From the NCBI GenBank assembly GCA_949286165.1, contig CASDZK010000021.1, positions 1 through 62,351 of the forward strand: DNA of 62,351 nucleotides, given 5' to 3'. Under the pieces are notes generated by a model, which did not search any database, was not told the DNA's origin, and saw only the letters and a program-made list of their open reading frames with translations. A program made the position numbers and the translations under genes. The stretch comes from an uncultured Alistipes sp. Its GTDB lineage: Bacteria > Bacteroidota > Bacteroidia > Bacteroidales > Rikenellaceae. This document shows, one piece after another, positions 35,102 through 44,660 of the stretch (the first letter of the stretch is position 1; each line of letters starts with the position of its first letter).

Positions 35102-36010
35102 ATGAAACCTACGTTATTGATTTTGGCAGCCGGCATGGGCTCTCGTTACGGATCGTTGAAACAGATGGACGGCATAGGTCCCAACAAGGAAGCGATTCTC
35201 GATTATTCGGTTTACGACGCCATCCGGGCCGGTTTCGGCAAAGTCGTTTTCGTTATTCGCCACTCTTTCGGCAAAGAATTTCAGGAAGTTTTTTCGAAAG
35301 AACGTTTCGGCGGGAAGATCGACGTCGATTATGTCTTTCAGGAACTGGATTATCTGCCGGCCGGCTATACGGTGCCGGAAGGTCGTGAAAAGCCGTGGGG
35401 AACTAATCATGCGCTGATGATGGCGGCCAAAGCGATCGATACGCCGTTCGCGGTAATCAACGCGGACGATTTTTATGGTGCCGAGGCTTATCAGGTATTG
35501 GGAGATTATTTGAAAACGCTCGACGGTCAGAAAAACAGATATTGCATGGTGGGCTATCTGTTGAAAAACACCCTGTCCGAGTTCGGTTCCGTTTCGCGCG
35601 GCGTCTGTACGGCGGATGAGAACGGAAATTTGAAAAGCATCGTGGAACGCACCCATATCGAACGCGTGAACGGCGTGGTCGAATTCAAGGATGAAAACGG
35701 CGTCATGCAGCCGATCGACGAAAATACGCTGGTTTCTATGAACATGTTCGGCTTTACCCCCGATTATTTCGCTTATTCCGACGACTATTTCAAGGCGTTT
35801 CTCGATGAAAACAAGACCAACCTGAAAGCGGAATTCTTCATTCCTTTGGTTACCAATAACTTGATTAATAGCGGAAAGGTTACCTTGAAAGTGTTGTCGA
35901 GTACGGCGGCATGGTTCGGAGTGACCTATAAGGAAGACCGTCCCGATGTGGAACGGAAGATCAATGCGCTGATCGCGGCGGGCGTTTATCCGCAGAAACT
36001 GTGGAAATAA
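35102..36010 (+). CDS. Sugar-1-phosphate nucleotidyltransferase
   Basis: This is a 302-residue nucleotidyltransferase of the GT-A fold. LILAAGMGSRYGSLKQ at 6-21 is the nucleotide-binding signature, and FAVINADDFYG supplies the metal-binding aspartates. The family joins a sugar 1-phosphate to a nucleoside triphosphate. It opens an operon with galM, a hexose transporter and galK, and the operon lacks galT. Direct conversion of galactose 1-phosphate to UDP-galactose is therefore a plausible inferred role. Other substrates such as N-acetylhexosamine 1-phosphate are possible. Confidence 0.85.
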   Translation: MKPTLLILAAGMGSRYGSLKQMDGIGPNKEAILDYSVYDAIRAGFGKVVFVIRHSFGKEFQEVFSKERFGGKIDVDYVFQELDYLPAGYTVPEGREKPWGTNHALMMAAKAIDTPFAVINADDFYGAEAYQVLGDYLKTLDGQKNRYCMVGYLLKNTLSEFGSVSRGVCTADENGNLKSIVERTHIERVNGVVEFKDENGVMQPIDENTLVSMNMFGFTPDYFAYSDDYFKAFLDENKTNLKAEFFIPLVTNNLINSGKVTLKVLSSTAAWFGVTYKEDRPDVERKINALIAAGVYPQKLWK

Positions 36011-36047
36011 TCCGCATTCATAACTTGTCCAATCTAACCTTGCGCTT

Positions 36048-37103
36048 ATGAATATAGAACAGGAGATTCTCGGGTTTACTCCCGATGAACAGGCCGTGGT
36101 GTTGTACACCATGACCAATGCGAAAGGATGTTCGCTGAAACTCATCAATATCGGAGCGTCGATCGTGGCCGTTACCGTTCCCGACCGGGACGGCATGCTG
36201 CGCGACGTGGTCCTGGGGTATAAGATGTTCGACGCTTATATCGGAGATTCCGCCGCTTTGGGCAAAAGCGTGGGCCGTTACGCCAACCGTATTGCCAAAG
36301 GACGTTTTACGCTCGAAGGAAAGGAGTATCGTTTGGCGGTAAATAACGGCGAAAACCATCTGCACGGCGGTCCTACCGGTTTTCAAAACCGTGTCTGGAC
36401 GTCGCGGGTGGAAACCGACCGGGTCGTATTCGCCTACCATAGCGAAGCGGGCGAGGAAAACTATCCCGGAGAGTTGTGGGTAGAGGTCGTTTACGACTGG
36501 AGCGATGATAACGAGTTGGAAATTACCTATTTCGCCAAAGGAGAAGAGACGACGATCGTCAATTTGACCAACCATGTCTATTTCAATCTGAACGGCGAAG
36601 GCAGCGGCGATATTCACGGACATGAACTCCGGTTGAACGCTTCCCGTTACCTGCCTGTGGACGAAACTTCCATTCCGGTAGGGGATCCGGTTCCGGTAGC
36701 CGGTACGCCGATGGATTTTACCCGGTTCAAACCGCTCGGAAAAGACATCGACGCCGATTTCGAACAGCTCCGTATCGGACACGGTTACGATCATTGTTGG
36801 GTCATCGACGGTTGGGAGCCGGGCAAGCTGTGCGAGGCGGGCGCGCTTTGCAGCCCGCAAAGCGGTATTCGCGTCGATATCCGTACGACCCAGCCGGGCA
36901 TACAGGTTTATACCGGGAACTGGCTGACGGGGTGTGGGCTTAACAAATCGGGCAAACCTCACAGCAACCGCGACGGGGTGGCTTTGGAATGCCAGAACTG
37001 GCCCGATTCTCCCAACCATCCGTCCTTCCCTTCGCCCGTATTGAAGGCCGGGGAGGTTTACGAACAGCATATCGTTTATAAGTTCGACATAATCCAAAAG
37101 TAA
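36048..37103 (+). CDS. galM: Aldose 1-epimerase (galactose mutarotase)
   Basis: The enzyme interconverts alpha and beta anomers of galactose or glucose before kinase action. Family segments are GRYANRIAKGRF, ENHLHGGPTGFQNRVW with the conserved histidine, NLTNHVYFNL and GHGYDHCWV, and the C-terminal TGNWL with ALECQNWPDSPNHPSFPS, which contains the catalytic glutamate. At 351 residues with no signal peptide it is cytoplasmic. It is 37 bases after the nucleotidyltransferase gene. Confidence 0.95.
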   Translation: MNIEQEILGFTPDEQAVVLYTMTNAKGCSLKLINIGASIVAVTVPDRDGMLRDVVLGYKMFDAYIGDSAALGKSVGRYANRIAKGRFTLEGKEYRLAVNNGENHLHGGPTGFQNRVWTSRVETDRVVFAYHSEAGEENYPGELWVEVVYDWSDDNELEITYFAKGEETTIVNLTNHVYFNLNGEGSGDIHGHELRLNASRYLPVDETSIPVGDPVPVAGTPMDFTRFKPLGKDIDADFEQLRIGHGYDHCWVIDGWEPGKLCEAGALCSPQSGIRVDIRTTQPGIQVYTGNWLTGCGLNKSGKPHSNRDGVALECQNWPDSPNHPSFPSPVLKAGEVYEQHIVYKFDIIQK

Positions 37104-37128
37104 ATAAATCATTAAATCTTTAGAACAC

Positions 37129-38388
37129 ATGACAAACAAAGCACAGGTAAATTACACCGGACCGTTTATCATAATGGTCATTCTGTTCTTCTTCGTCGGT
37201 TTCTTCACGAACATCAACCAACAGTTTCAGGAACCTTTGAAAGAAGCGTTGCTTGCCGATGCGGGCAATATTCAAAATACGCTGATGACCCTCATTACCT
37301 TTTCATGGTTTTTGGCTTATCCCGCTTTCGGGGGCGTAGGGTCCAAATGGGTAAGCAAATTCGGCTATAAGGGCACGCTCGTACGGGCATTGTTCTTCAT
37401 GGTCGGCGGCCTGATGGTTTTCGAGGCTTCCGTGCTTTTGCAGGTATATGCTCCTGTGAGCATAAGCATGGCCGGCGCTTCCGTGCCCGTCGCTTTCTTC
37501 ATTTTCATTTTAGGCTCGTTCCTGGTCGGCGGTGCCGTAACCGTTATGCAGGTGGTTATCAATCCGTTCCTTGTAAACTGCGAAGTAAAAGGAACCAGCG
37601 ACGTACAGCGTCAGAGCATCGGCGGCGCGGGCAACTCTTTGGCTACCACCATCGGTCCGTTGTTCGTTGCTTATGTGATTTTCGGCGGTCAGAAAGGACA
37701 GATAGACAATTTGGTCCTTCCGTTCATTCTGTTGGCTATCGTGATTTTCGCGCTGGCTATGATCGTCAATCGTCTGAACTTGCCGACGATTGCTGCTGCC
37801 GTGAACCAGGAAGGCGAAAAACTGCCCCGCAGCATATGGTCGTTCCGCCATGTGACTTTGGGCGTGATCGCCATTTTCTTTTATGTCGGGGTTGAAGTGG
37901 CCGTAGGGACCAATATCGTATCCTACGCGAAGGAAATCGGAGGCAACTTTGCCGAAAAGGCTTCCCTGATGGCGTCGCTATACTGGGGCGGAATGCTGGT
38001 CGGTCGTCTGATCGGTTCGGTCATCAGCAACGTTTCCGCCAAAATGCAGTTGTTGGTTACTTCCGTAGCCGCTATCGCATTGCTGGTAGCCGGTATGGCA
38101 TTCAACAATCCGTGGCTGTTTATCGGCGTGGGACTTTGCCATTCCGTGATGTGGCCGGCAATCTTCTCTTTGGCCGTGTTCAAAATGGGCAAATACACCT
38201 CATTGGCTTCCAGCGTGCTGATGATCGGCGTGGTAGGCGGCGGTGTCCTGCCTTTGGTGCAAGGCGGCCTGGCCGATTTGATGGGCAGCTGGGAATGGAC
38301 TTGGGTCCTGGTGGCTGTCAGTGAAATCTATTTGTTGTATTACGCTGTTGCCGGAGCTAAACCCAAGGCTTCCGATATTCAGGAATAA
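37129..38388 (+). CDS. MFS sugar transporter (FucP/GluP type glucose/galactose permease)
   Basis: This is a 419-residue permease with twelve predicted membrane segments. It is of the FucP/GluP type: the N-terminal FFVGFFTNINQQFQEPLKEAL segment, VGGAVTVMQVVINPFLVNCE in helix 4, and GGAGNSLATTIGPLF. It should bring galactose or glucose into the cell by proton or sodium symport. Its place between galM and galK indicates galactose. Confidence 0.92.
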   Translation: MTNKAQVNYTGPFIIMVILFFFVGFFTNINQQFQEPLKEALLADAGNIQNTLMTLITFSWFLAYPAFGGVGSKWVSKFGYKGTLVRALFFMVGGLMVFEASVLLQVYAPVSISMAGASVPVAFFIFILGSFLVGGAVTVMQVVINPFLVNCEVKGTSDVQRQSIGGAGNSLATTIGPLFVAYVIFGGQKGQIDNLVLPFILLAIVIFALAMIVNRLNLPTIAAAVNQEGEKLPRSIWSFRHVTLGVIAIFFYVGVEVAVGTNIVSYAKEIGGNFAEKASLMASLYWGGMLVGRLIGSVISNVSAKMQLLVTSVAAIALLVAGMAFNNPWLFIGVGLCHSVMWPAIFSLAVFKMGKYTSLASSVLMIGVVGGGVLPLVQGGLADLMGSWEWTWVLVAVSEIYLLYYAVAGAKPKASDIQE

Positions 38389-38404
38389 TAATTAGGTTAC
38401 TTTG

Positions 38405-39559
38405 ATGAATATTGAAAAATTGAGAGAAAAGTTCTCTGAACTTTACAGTAAAAAGGGATCGGTTTACGCTTCTCCCGGACGTATCAACCTGATCGGGGAG
38501 CATACCGACTACAACGGCGGGTTCGTGTTGCCCGGTGCCGTGGATAAGGGAATCGTGGCGGAAATCCGCTTCAACAGTACGGACAAGGTACGGGCCCATG
38601 CGCTGGATCTGAACGAGAGTTCGGAATTCGGCCTGAATGAAACGGACGCGCCTAAAGAAGGATGGGCCAAATATATTTTCGGCGTCTGCCGCGAAATGAT
38701 TAAGCGGGGAGCGAAATTGCAGGGTTTCGATACCGTCTTTTCCGGAGATGTTCCCTTGGGGGCGGGCATGTCCTCTTCCGCCGCTTTGGAAAGCACTTAC
38801 GCCTTCGCACTGAACGACATGCTTTCCTTAGGGTTCGAAAAGATGGAACTGGCCAAGATCGGACAGGCTACCGAACACAATTACGTGGGCGTGAAATGCG
38901 GCATCATGGACCAGTTCGCCTCCATTTTCGGCAAGGCGGGGCATTTGATGCGTCTGGATTGCCGTTCGTTCGAATACGAATACGTCCCGTTCGATCCGGA
39001 ATCCAATGGCTATAAGGTGGTATTGGTCGATACCTGCGTGAAGCACGAACTGGTAGGTTCGCCTTACAACCGTCGCCGCGAATCTTGCGAACGTGCGGTA
39101 AACGCTATCCGGAAGAGACATCCGGAAGTGGAATTCCTGCGCGATGCCAAAATGGAATGGCTGGAAGAGGTCATCGGGGAAATCACGACCGAAGATTACA
39201 TCCGGGCCGAATATGCCATCGGCGAAGTGGCCCGTTTGCTCGCTGCCTGCGAAGCGTTGTCGAAAAACGATTACGAAACGGTAGGACGTAAGATGTACGG
39301 GACTCATATCGGTATGAGCGTATTGTACGACGTCAGCTGCAAGGAGCTGGATTTCGTGAACGAAATCGCCAAGGAGTGCGGCGTGACGGGCTCTCGCGTT
39401 ATGGGCGGCGGTTTCGGCGGTTGTACCATCAATGTCGTACCCATCGATAAATACGACGCGTTTATCGAAACGGTAAAAGCCGGATATAAAGCGGCTTTCG
39501 GAATCGATTGCCAGATTTATCCGGTGGTTATCAGCGACGGCGCGAGAAAACTTTGTTAA
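38405..39559 (+). CDS. galK: Galactokinase
   Basis: This GHMP kinase phosphorylates alpha-D-galactose at C1. Motif 1 SPGRINLIGEHTDYNGG is at 23-39, motif 2 is PLGAGMSSSAALE, and motif 3 is MGGGFGGCTINVV near the C-terminus. The 384-residue length is normal. A TTG three bases upstream is in frame, but ATG at 38405 is the better start. It is the last gene of the operon and is followed by a strong terminator. Confidence 0.96.
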   Translation: MNIEKLREKFSELYSKKGSVYASPGRINLIGEHTDYNGGFVLPGAVDKGIVAEIRFNSTDKVRAHALDLNESSEFGLNETDAPKEGWAKYIFGVCREMIKRGAKLQGFDTVFSGDVPLGAGMSSSAALESTYAFALNDMLSLGFEKMELAKIGQATEHNYVGVKCGIMDQFASIFGKAGHLMRLDCRSFEYEYVPFDPESNGYKVVLVDTCVKHELVGSPYNRRRESCERAVNAIRKRHPEVEFLRDAKMEWLEEVIGEITTEDYIRAEYAIGEVARLLAACEALSKNDYETVGRKMYGTHIGMSVLYDVSCKELDFVNEIAKECGVTGSRVMGGGFGGCTINVVPIDKYDAFIETVKAGYKAAFGIDCQIYPVVISDGARKLC

Positions 39560-39581
39560 TTCGTAAAAAATGTTTAATATT

Positions 39582-39614
39582 GCAGGAGCCGTTTGCTGCG
39601 GCTCCTGTTTTTTT
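39582..39614 (+). terminator. Rho-independent terminator of the galactose operon
   Basis: CAGGAGCCG (39583-39591) pairs with CGGCTCCTG (39599-39607) around a 7-base loop, and a T-run follows at 39608-39614. It is 23 bases after the galK stop. Confidence 0.9.
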
Positions 39615-39658
39615 GTCCGTTGCGGTTATCGCAGCGGCGTTCTTTTGTCGGGTTGGAA

Positions 39659-40246
39659 ATGATAGAAATAGAAGACAAAATAGTCAGTGAAGACCTTTTC
39701 GAATCTTTTTTCTGCTGCGATTTGCCGAGATGCCGGGGGGCCTGCTGTGTGGAAGGCGATGCCGGAGCGCCGCTCGAAGAAAGCGAAATAGCCGTCATCG
39801 AAGAGCATCTCGAGGCGATTAAGCCGTATATGACCCCGGAAGGTATCGAAGCCGTGCGGCGGCAGGGAGTGTTCGAGGTGGACTTCGACGGCGATTATGC
39901 CACTACGCTGGTAAACGGGGCGGAATGCGCCTTCAGTTTCCGGGAGAACGGATATACCTTATGCGCCATTGAACGGGCCTGCCTGCAAGGGGATATTCCC
40001 TATAAGAAACCGATATCCTGTCATCTTTACCCCATCCGGGCGGTGCGGTTTTCCAACGGTTCCACGGGATTGAATTACCATCGGTGGGGCATTTGCGGCG
40101 ATGCCCGCGTCAAGGGTCGGAAAGAAGGAATCAAAGTTTATCAGGCTTTGAAAGAACCGATCGTCCGGGCTTTCGGCGCGGAATTTTACGCCTGTTTGGT
40201 CGAAGCGGACGCGCTTTTGTCCGGGAAATCCGTCGGAGGGGAATAG
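39659..40246 (+). CDS. DUF3109 family cysteine-rich protein
   Basis: This is a 195-residue cytoplasmic protein of the DUF3109 family. Its cysteine pattern (FFCCDLPRCRGACC, ECAF, LCAIERAC, SCHLYPIR, GICG) resembles the YkgJ/Fe-S zinc-ribbon group, which suggests a metal or Fe-S site. No reaction is known. The frame is open to 39593, but the first conserved residues start at the ATG at 39659. It is followed after three bases by rmuC, so the two form an operon. Confidence 0.88.
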   Translation: MIEIEDKIVSEDLFESFFCCDLPRCRGACCVEGDAGAPLEESEIAVIEEHLEAIKPYMTPEGIEAVRRQGVFEVDFDGDYATTLVNGAECAFSFRENGYTLCAIERACLQGDIPYKKPISCHLYPIRAVRFSNGSTGLNYHRWGICGDARVKGRKEGIKVYQALKEPIVRAFGAEFYACLVEADALLSGKSVGGE

Positions 40247-40249
40247 CTC

Positions 40250-41584
40250 ATGATTGAAGTCGTTTGTATCGCGGCCGGATTGTTGCTCGGGGCCATGGCC
40301 GTAAAAATTTACGAGCAGCGCCGTTATGCCGCGCTTCGTTCGGAGTGCGAGGCTTTGCGGCGGGAACGGGAGGACAGGAGTGCGGCGCAGGAAGAGCTGC
40401 GTCTTCGTCTTCGCGAAAGCGAAGAGCGGTTCGCCGTCTGTTCGGAAACGTTGTCCCGGCTTCGGCAGGAGCATGCCGCCTTGTCTGTCAGATACGAATT
40501 GCTGGAACGGAACGAAGAAGAGTTCCGCAACCGGGTGTTGCAGAACGATAAGCAGATGCAGCAGACTTTCGAAAATATGGCTTCCCGCATTTTGGAGGAT
40601 AAAACCCGTAAGTTTACCGAGTTGAACGGCAAGCAGGTGCGGGATATTTTAGAACCTTTCAACCGCGAGCTCGACGCTTTCCGCAAGAAGGTCGAAGAGG
40701 TCTATATCGATCAGACACGGGAGCGGGCTTCGTTGAGCAGCGAGCTGAAACAGTTGATGGAGCTGAACAAACGTTTGGGCGACGAGGCCGATACGCTGGT
40801 AAGAGCCATTCGGGGCGAGCATAATCCGAAATTGCAGGGCGACTGGGGCGAAATGATCTTGGAAACCATTCTGACCAATTCCGGATTGGAAAAGGGGGTG
40901 CATTATTTTTCGCAGGAGAGCGGTACGGACGAAGAGGGACGCCGGTTGCGGCCCGACGTTATCGTTCGTTATCCCGATGCGCGGGAGATTGTCATCGATT
41001 CCAAAGTTTCTCTGACGGCTTATACCCGTTATGTGAATGCGGCGGATGCGGCGCAGGCCGAACAGGCGTTGAACGACCATTTGCTGTCCGTGAAACGGCA
41101 TATCGATGAACTGAGTGCCAAAAACTATTCCAATCGCCGGAACTCTCTCGATTTCGTGATGATGTTCATGCCGGTAGAGCCGGCTTACATGTTGGCGCTC
41201 AGCAGCGACGGGAAATTGTGGGAATACGCCTACCGGAAAAAAATCGTTTTGGTCAGTCCCACCCATCTTATTACGGCTTTGAAGTTGGTGTACGACCTTT
41301 GGAGCCGCGACGCCCAGACGCGCAACGCCATCGACATTGCCGCCCGGGGCGCCCAGATGTACGACAAATTCGCCGGTTTCGTCAATGATATGCAGAACAT
41401 CGAGAAAGGGCTCGACGCCACCCGCAGGGCATACGACAACGCCATGACTAAACTGTCCTCCGGAAAGGGCAATTTGGTGCGTCAGGCCGAAATGCTGCGC
41501 GAATTGGGCGTGCGGGCCAATAAAGAGTTGTCCGTTGCCTCTTCGCTGAACCGGACGGAATTGTCGGAAGAAGAACGAACCTAA
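40250..41584 (+). CDS. rmuC: RmuC family DNA recombination protein
   Basis: This is a 444-residue protein with an N-terminal membrane segment (2-18), a coiled coil (about 25-185) and the RmuC nuclease-like domain (about 195-400). [37 protein letters not shown] and [12 protein letters not shown] are the family signatures. RmuC limits DNA inversions and acts on branched DNA in E. coli; the PD-(D/E)xK-like IVIDSKV supports a nuclease fold. Confidence 0.94.
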   Translation: MIEVVCIAAGLLLGAMAVKIYEQRRYAALRSECEALRREREDRSAAQEELRLRLRESEERFAVCSETLSRLRQEHAALSVRYELLERNEEEFRNRVLQNDKQMQQTFENMASRILEDKTRKFTELNGKQVRDILEPFNRELDAFRKKVEEVYIDQTRERASLSSELKQLMELNKRLGDEADTLVRAIRGEHNPKLQGDWGEMILETILTNSGLEKGVHYFSQESGTDEEGRRLRPDVIVRYPDAREIVIDSKVSLTAYTRYVNAADAAQAEQALNDHLLSVKRHIDELSAKNYSNRRNSLDFVMMFMPVEPAYMLALSSDGKLWEYAYRKKIVLVSPTHLITALKLVYDLWSRDAQTRNAIDIAARGAQMYDKFAGFVNDMQNIEKGLDATRRAYDNAMTKLSSGKGNLVRQAEMLRELGVRANKELSVASSLNRTELSEEERT

Positions 41585-41618
41585 CCTATTTCTAACTATA
41601 AAACAAACAAAGTGTAAA

Positions 41619-42275
41619 ATGAAATTTTTTGTAGACACGGCTAACTTGGATCAGATCCGGGAAGCGGAAGGACTCGGAGTCCTCGACGGCGTAACCACCA
41701 ATCCCTCGTTAATGGCTAAAGAAGGCATCGAGGGCGAGAATGCTATTTTGCAACATTACAAAGACATTTGTTCCATCGTTTCGGGGGATGTCAGTGCGGA
41801 AGTGCTTTCCACGACGTATCAGGAGATGATACAGGAGGGAACAATGCTTTCCGCTTTGCATCCGCAAATCGTAGTGAAAGTTCCCTGCACGAAGGACGGT
41901 ATTCGTGCGATCAAATATTTTACGGAACAGGGCATCCGGACGAATTGCACGCTGGTTTTTTCCATCGGGCAGGCGTTGCTGGCGGCTAAGGCGGGGGCTA
42001 CTTACGTGTCGCCTTTCGTAGGCCGGCTGGACGATATCAGTTCCGACGGGGTGGAGCTGGTGGCTTCCATTGTCGAAATGTACCGCTATTACGGGTACGA
42101 GACGCAGGTGTTGGCCGCTTCCATCCGTTCCGTACAGCATATCGTGGAATGTATGAAAGTGGGGGCCGATGTCGTGACCTCTCCCTTGTCCAGCATTTTG
42201 GGCTTGCTGAAACATCCTTTGACCGATTCGGGGCTGGCCCAGTTCGAACAGGCTGCTAAAAAGATGATGAAATGA
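41619..42275 (+). CDS. Small transaldolase / fructose-6-phosphate aldolase family
   Basis: This is a 218-residue class I aldolase of the TalC/FSA family: [28 protein letters not shown], and [10 protein letters not shown] with the Schiff-base Lys87. Most members of this size in Bacteroidota act as transaldolase in the pentose phosphate pathway; fructose-6-phosphate aldolase activity cannot be separated by eye. The stop overlaps the start of the DUF2264 gene by four bases. Confidence 0.92.
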   Translation: MKFFVDTANLDQIREAEGLGVLDGVTTNPSLMAKEGIEGENAILQHYKDICSIVSGDVSAEVLSTTYQEMIQEGTMLSALHPQIVVKVPCTKDGIRAIKYFTEQGIRTNCTLVFSIGQALLAAKAGATYVSPFVGRLDDISSDGVELVASIVEMYRYYGYETQVLAASIRSVQHIVECMKVGADVVTSPLSSILGLLKHPLTDSGLAQFEQAAKKMMK

Positions 42276-43504
42276 TTAAGGCGTCCCGTTTTTTCAATGC
42301 TCTGTTTCTGTCGGCATTGCTGTTTTTATGCAGTGCGAATGTGCAGGCCCGGCGGCGAGCGGCCGTTTCCGACAGGCAGTATTGGGTCCTGACGGCCGAT
42401 CGGATCGCCCGGCCGGTGCTGGAGGCGGCGGCGCAGGGCGAGTTGAAAAAAAGAATGCCCATCGAGCAGCATGAAGGGGCCGGACGGGCCGATTTCGCCC
42501 ATTTGGAGGCGTTGGGCCGCCTTCTGTGCGGTCTTGCCCCGTGGTTGGAACTTCCTTCCGATGCGACGGAAGAGGGGGCGTTGCGGGATGAATTGTTGGC
42601 TTTGGCGCATCGGGCTGTCGAACATGGTACGAATCCTGCGTCGCCCGATTACATGAATTTTACGAAAGGGGCGCAACCGCTTGTCGATGCGGCGTTTTTG
42701 GCACAGGCGTTCATCCGGTCGCCGGAACGGCTGTGGGGCGGATTGAGCGATACCGTGAAACAACGGGTGGTCGATGCTTTTTTACTGACCCGTAAGATTC
42801 GCGCTTACGAAAACAACTGGTTGCTTTTTTCCGCTACCATAGAAGCCTTTTTCATAAAATTCGGCTATGCCTACGATATGGAACGCATCGATTACGCCGT
42901 ACGCAGGCATAATGAGTGGTATAAAGGCGACGGAGCCTATGGTGACGGCCCTAACTTCCATTGGGATTATTACAATAGTTTCGTTATTCAGCCCATGTTG
43001 GTGGATGTCGTTACGATTCTCCGGGAACACGGTTTGGCAAGCAAGGATCTTTACGATACCGTGCTGGCCCGCGCCATTCGTTATGCGGCGGTTTTGGAAC
43101 GGTTGATCTCTCCCGAAGGAAGTTATCCGCCTGTCGGACGGTCGCTGGTTTACCGGTTCGGTGCTTTTCAGGCCCTTTCTCAAATGGCTTTGCTCGATAA
43201 GCTGCCGCAGGAAGTGAAGCCTGAGCAGGTCCGTTGCGCTTTGACGGCCGTCATCCGTCGGCAGATGGAACAGCCGGGGACCTTCGACAAGGAAGGGTGG
43301 CTGACGATGGGGTTTTGCGGGGCGCAGAAGATGGTCGGGGAATCCTATACCTGTACCGGCAGTACCTATTTGTGCAGCGTCGGGTTGTTGGCTTTGGGAT
43401 TGCCGCCGGAACATCCTTTCTGGAGCGCTCCCGCTGCGTCGTGGACGCAGCTCCGCGCCTGGAACGGAGAGTCTTTCCCGATCGACCATGCTATCAACAA
43501 ATAA
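42272..43504 (+). CDS. Secreted DUF2264 protein, probable glycoside hydrolase-like
   Basis: This is a 410-residue exported protein with a signal peptide ending near ANVQA. It is a DUF2264 member: [67 protein letters not shown] and [21 protein letters not shown]. The fold is expected to be an alpha/alpha-barrel. Some DUF2264 proteins have been assigned to a glucuronidase-type glycoside hydrolase family, from memory. The gene overlaps the transaldolase stop by four bases and is closed by a strong terminator. Confidence 0.85.
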   Translation: MIKASRFFNALFLSALLFLCSANVQARRRAAVSDRQYWVLTADRIARPVLEAAAQGELKKRMPIEQHEGAGRADFAHLEALGRLLCGLAPWLELPSDATEEGALRDELLALAHRAVEHGTNPASPDYMNFTKGAQPLVDAAFLAQAFIRSPERLWGGLSDTVKQRVVDAFLLTRKIRAYENNWLLFSATIEAFFIKFGYAYDMERIDYAVRRHNEWYKGDGAYGDGPNFHWDYYNSFVIQPMLVDVVTILREHGLASKDLYDTVLARAIRYAAVLERLISPEGSYPPVGRSLVYRFGAFQALSQMALLDKLPQEVKPEQVRCALTAVIRRQMEQPGTFDKEGWLTMGFCGAQKMVGESYTCTGSTYLCSVGLLALGLPPEHPFWSAPAASWTQLRAWNGESFPIDHAINK

Positions 43505-43545
43505 TTCCGTCTGAAACCGGTTTGGTCCGGAAATGAAACCGAAAG

Positions 43546-43583
43546 CGGGGATGCCTATTTTGATTTAGGCATCCCCGTTTTTT
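43546..43583 (+). terminator. Rho-independent terminator after the DUF2264 gene
   Basis: A perfect 12-bp stem (43546-43557 with 43566-43577) with an 8-base loop is followed by six T residues at 43578-43583. Confidence 0.92.
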
Positions 43584-43616
43584 AGGGCCTTGCCGCTTGT
43601 TTATCCTGTGTTTTCG

Positions 43617-43624
43617 TATCTTTG
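43617..43624 (+). promoter_or_regulatory. Putative -7 element ahead of the hairpin-rich region
   Basis: TATCTTTG matches TAnnTTTG. CTTG at 43596-43599 lies 17 bases upstream. It follows the DUF2264 terminator and precedes no obvious gene, only the folded region at 43631-43832. Confidence 0.5.
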
Positions 43625-43630
43625 TTTCGC

Positions 43631-43835
43631 GAATATCATACCTAAAACATCTTTTTCTATCCAAAGCTCTTGGGGAGCATTGGTGCGGATAAAAATGCGT
43701 AGAGCCGTCGAGAAGCAATCTCGCGAATGATACTCCCCAGAGCTTAGAAATAGGTAATGTGTGATGTTCGCAACTGCGCATTTTTTATATCATTATGCGA
43801 ACATCACGCATCGTCTGCGTTCCGACGCAGACAAG
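43631..43835 (+). ncRNA. Candidate structured non-coding RNA (unidentified)
   Basis: Three strong hairpins lie in a row. Hairpin 1 pairs AAGCTCT (43664-43670) with AGAGCTT (43739-43745) and GGGGAG (43672-43677) with CTCCCC (43733-43738), then CATT with AATG. Inside it is a small CGAGA-AGCAA-TCTCG stem at 43709-43723. Hairpin 2 pairs 43757-43772 with 43796-43811, 16 bp with one G-U. Hairpin 3 is GTCTGCGT-TCCG-ACGCAGAC at 43813-43832. It has its own likely promoter. I could not match it to tmRNA, RNase P, SRP RNA or a known riboswitch, and strand is inferred from the promoter. Confidence 0.45.
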
Positions 43836-44001
43836 TCGTAAGACCACAGGGCGGGCATAGGCTCCACAATCGTTTATTCTGTTTCCATTTTTTACCGGTT
43901 GAGCTGGCAATGCTTTATCAATCAGGTTGTTATCGTCTTTGTTATGCTTTACGGTACGGTAAAGGTTAAACCCTTATTGTCAAAATTCAACAATCAAACT
44001 T

Positions 44002-44403
44002 ATGGAAACGAATGAAATAACCGGGCAAATATGCCCTAAGCAAAACATACTGTCGGACCCTTGCCGACATTCCCCGCATCTGTATCGTCGTCCCTCTCAT
44101 TATAGTTGGTCTCAGGTCACACGTTACCTGAAAACGACAATCCCCTCCGTCGGACGTGTCAATATCTACATCCGCACCTTGTGCGAAACGGAAATCTCTA
44201 CCGCCCTGTTCTTCTGCCTGGCTCGCCATGAAAGGATCGTCCTTTACCGAAGCGGCTTTCGTAAATTCAAACGCCCTCGCCGCTTTCCCGATTTCGGGTA
44301 TGCCGCCGCTTCCGCCCGAAGGTATTCCGATACTTCCCTCCCGCTCTTCGAAGAACTGTTGCACCGTGCCGGAGACCCGACCGGCCGGACAATAGTCCGA
44401 TAA
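44002..44403 (+). CDS. Doubtful small ORF, unknown
   Basis: This 133-residue frame (METNEITGQICPKQN...) starts with an ATG and has a codon pattern not unlike real genes, but no domain is recognised. The opposite strand is also open over 43987-44364 from a GTG. At most one of the two is a gene, and both may be chance. No promoter consensus was found close by. Confidence 0.3.
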   Translation: METNEITGQICPKQNILSDPCRHSPHLYRRPSHYSWSQVTRYLKTTIPSVGRVNIYIRTLCETEISTALFFCLARHERIVLYRSGFRKFKRPRRFPDFGYAAASARRYSDTSLPLFEELLHRAGDPTGRTIVR

Positions 44404-44660
44404 CAGGCCTCGGAAACGTTAAAAATCCCGGAGCCCTGCTAACGACTGGTCTTGACTGCCATAGGACGGTTAAGAGCGTTTAGCGCAAAATTACGGCGCA
44501 ACGAACCGTATAAAATATAAAAAAGAAAGACCCGAAAAATGTCGCGATAACGCAATATTTTCCAAGTCTTCCTTTTCGTGCGGTTGGGCCGCTTCTCAAT
44601 ATCTCCGGGGTAATTGCAAGGTTTCGCCCTTTAAGGTATCTTTTCGAAATTTTCCTGTTT
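44404..44660. other. Gene-free region between the doubtful ORF and fabD
   Basis: No gene or strong hairpin with a T-run was found. Together with 43505-44001 it makes an unusually long, mostly non-coding gap for this genome. Confidence 0.4.

Noticed and set aside
43757..43811. Resemblance of GATGTTCGCAA to the 5' end of E. coli 6S RNA
   Set aside because: The loop is only about 23 bases and the 6S central bubble architecture is absent, so the match looks coincidental.
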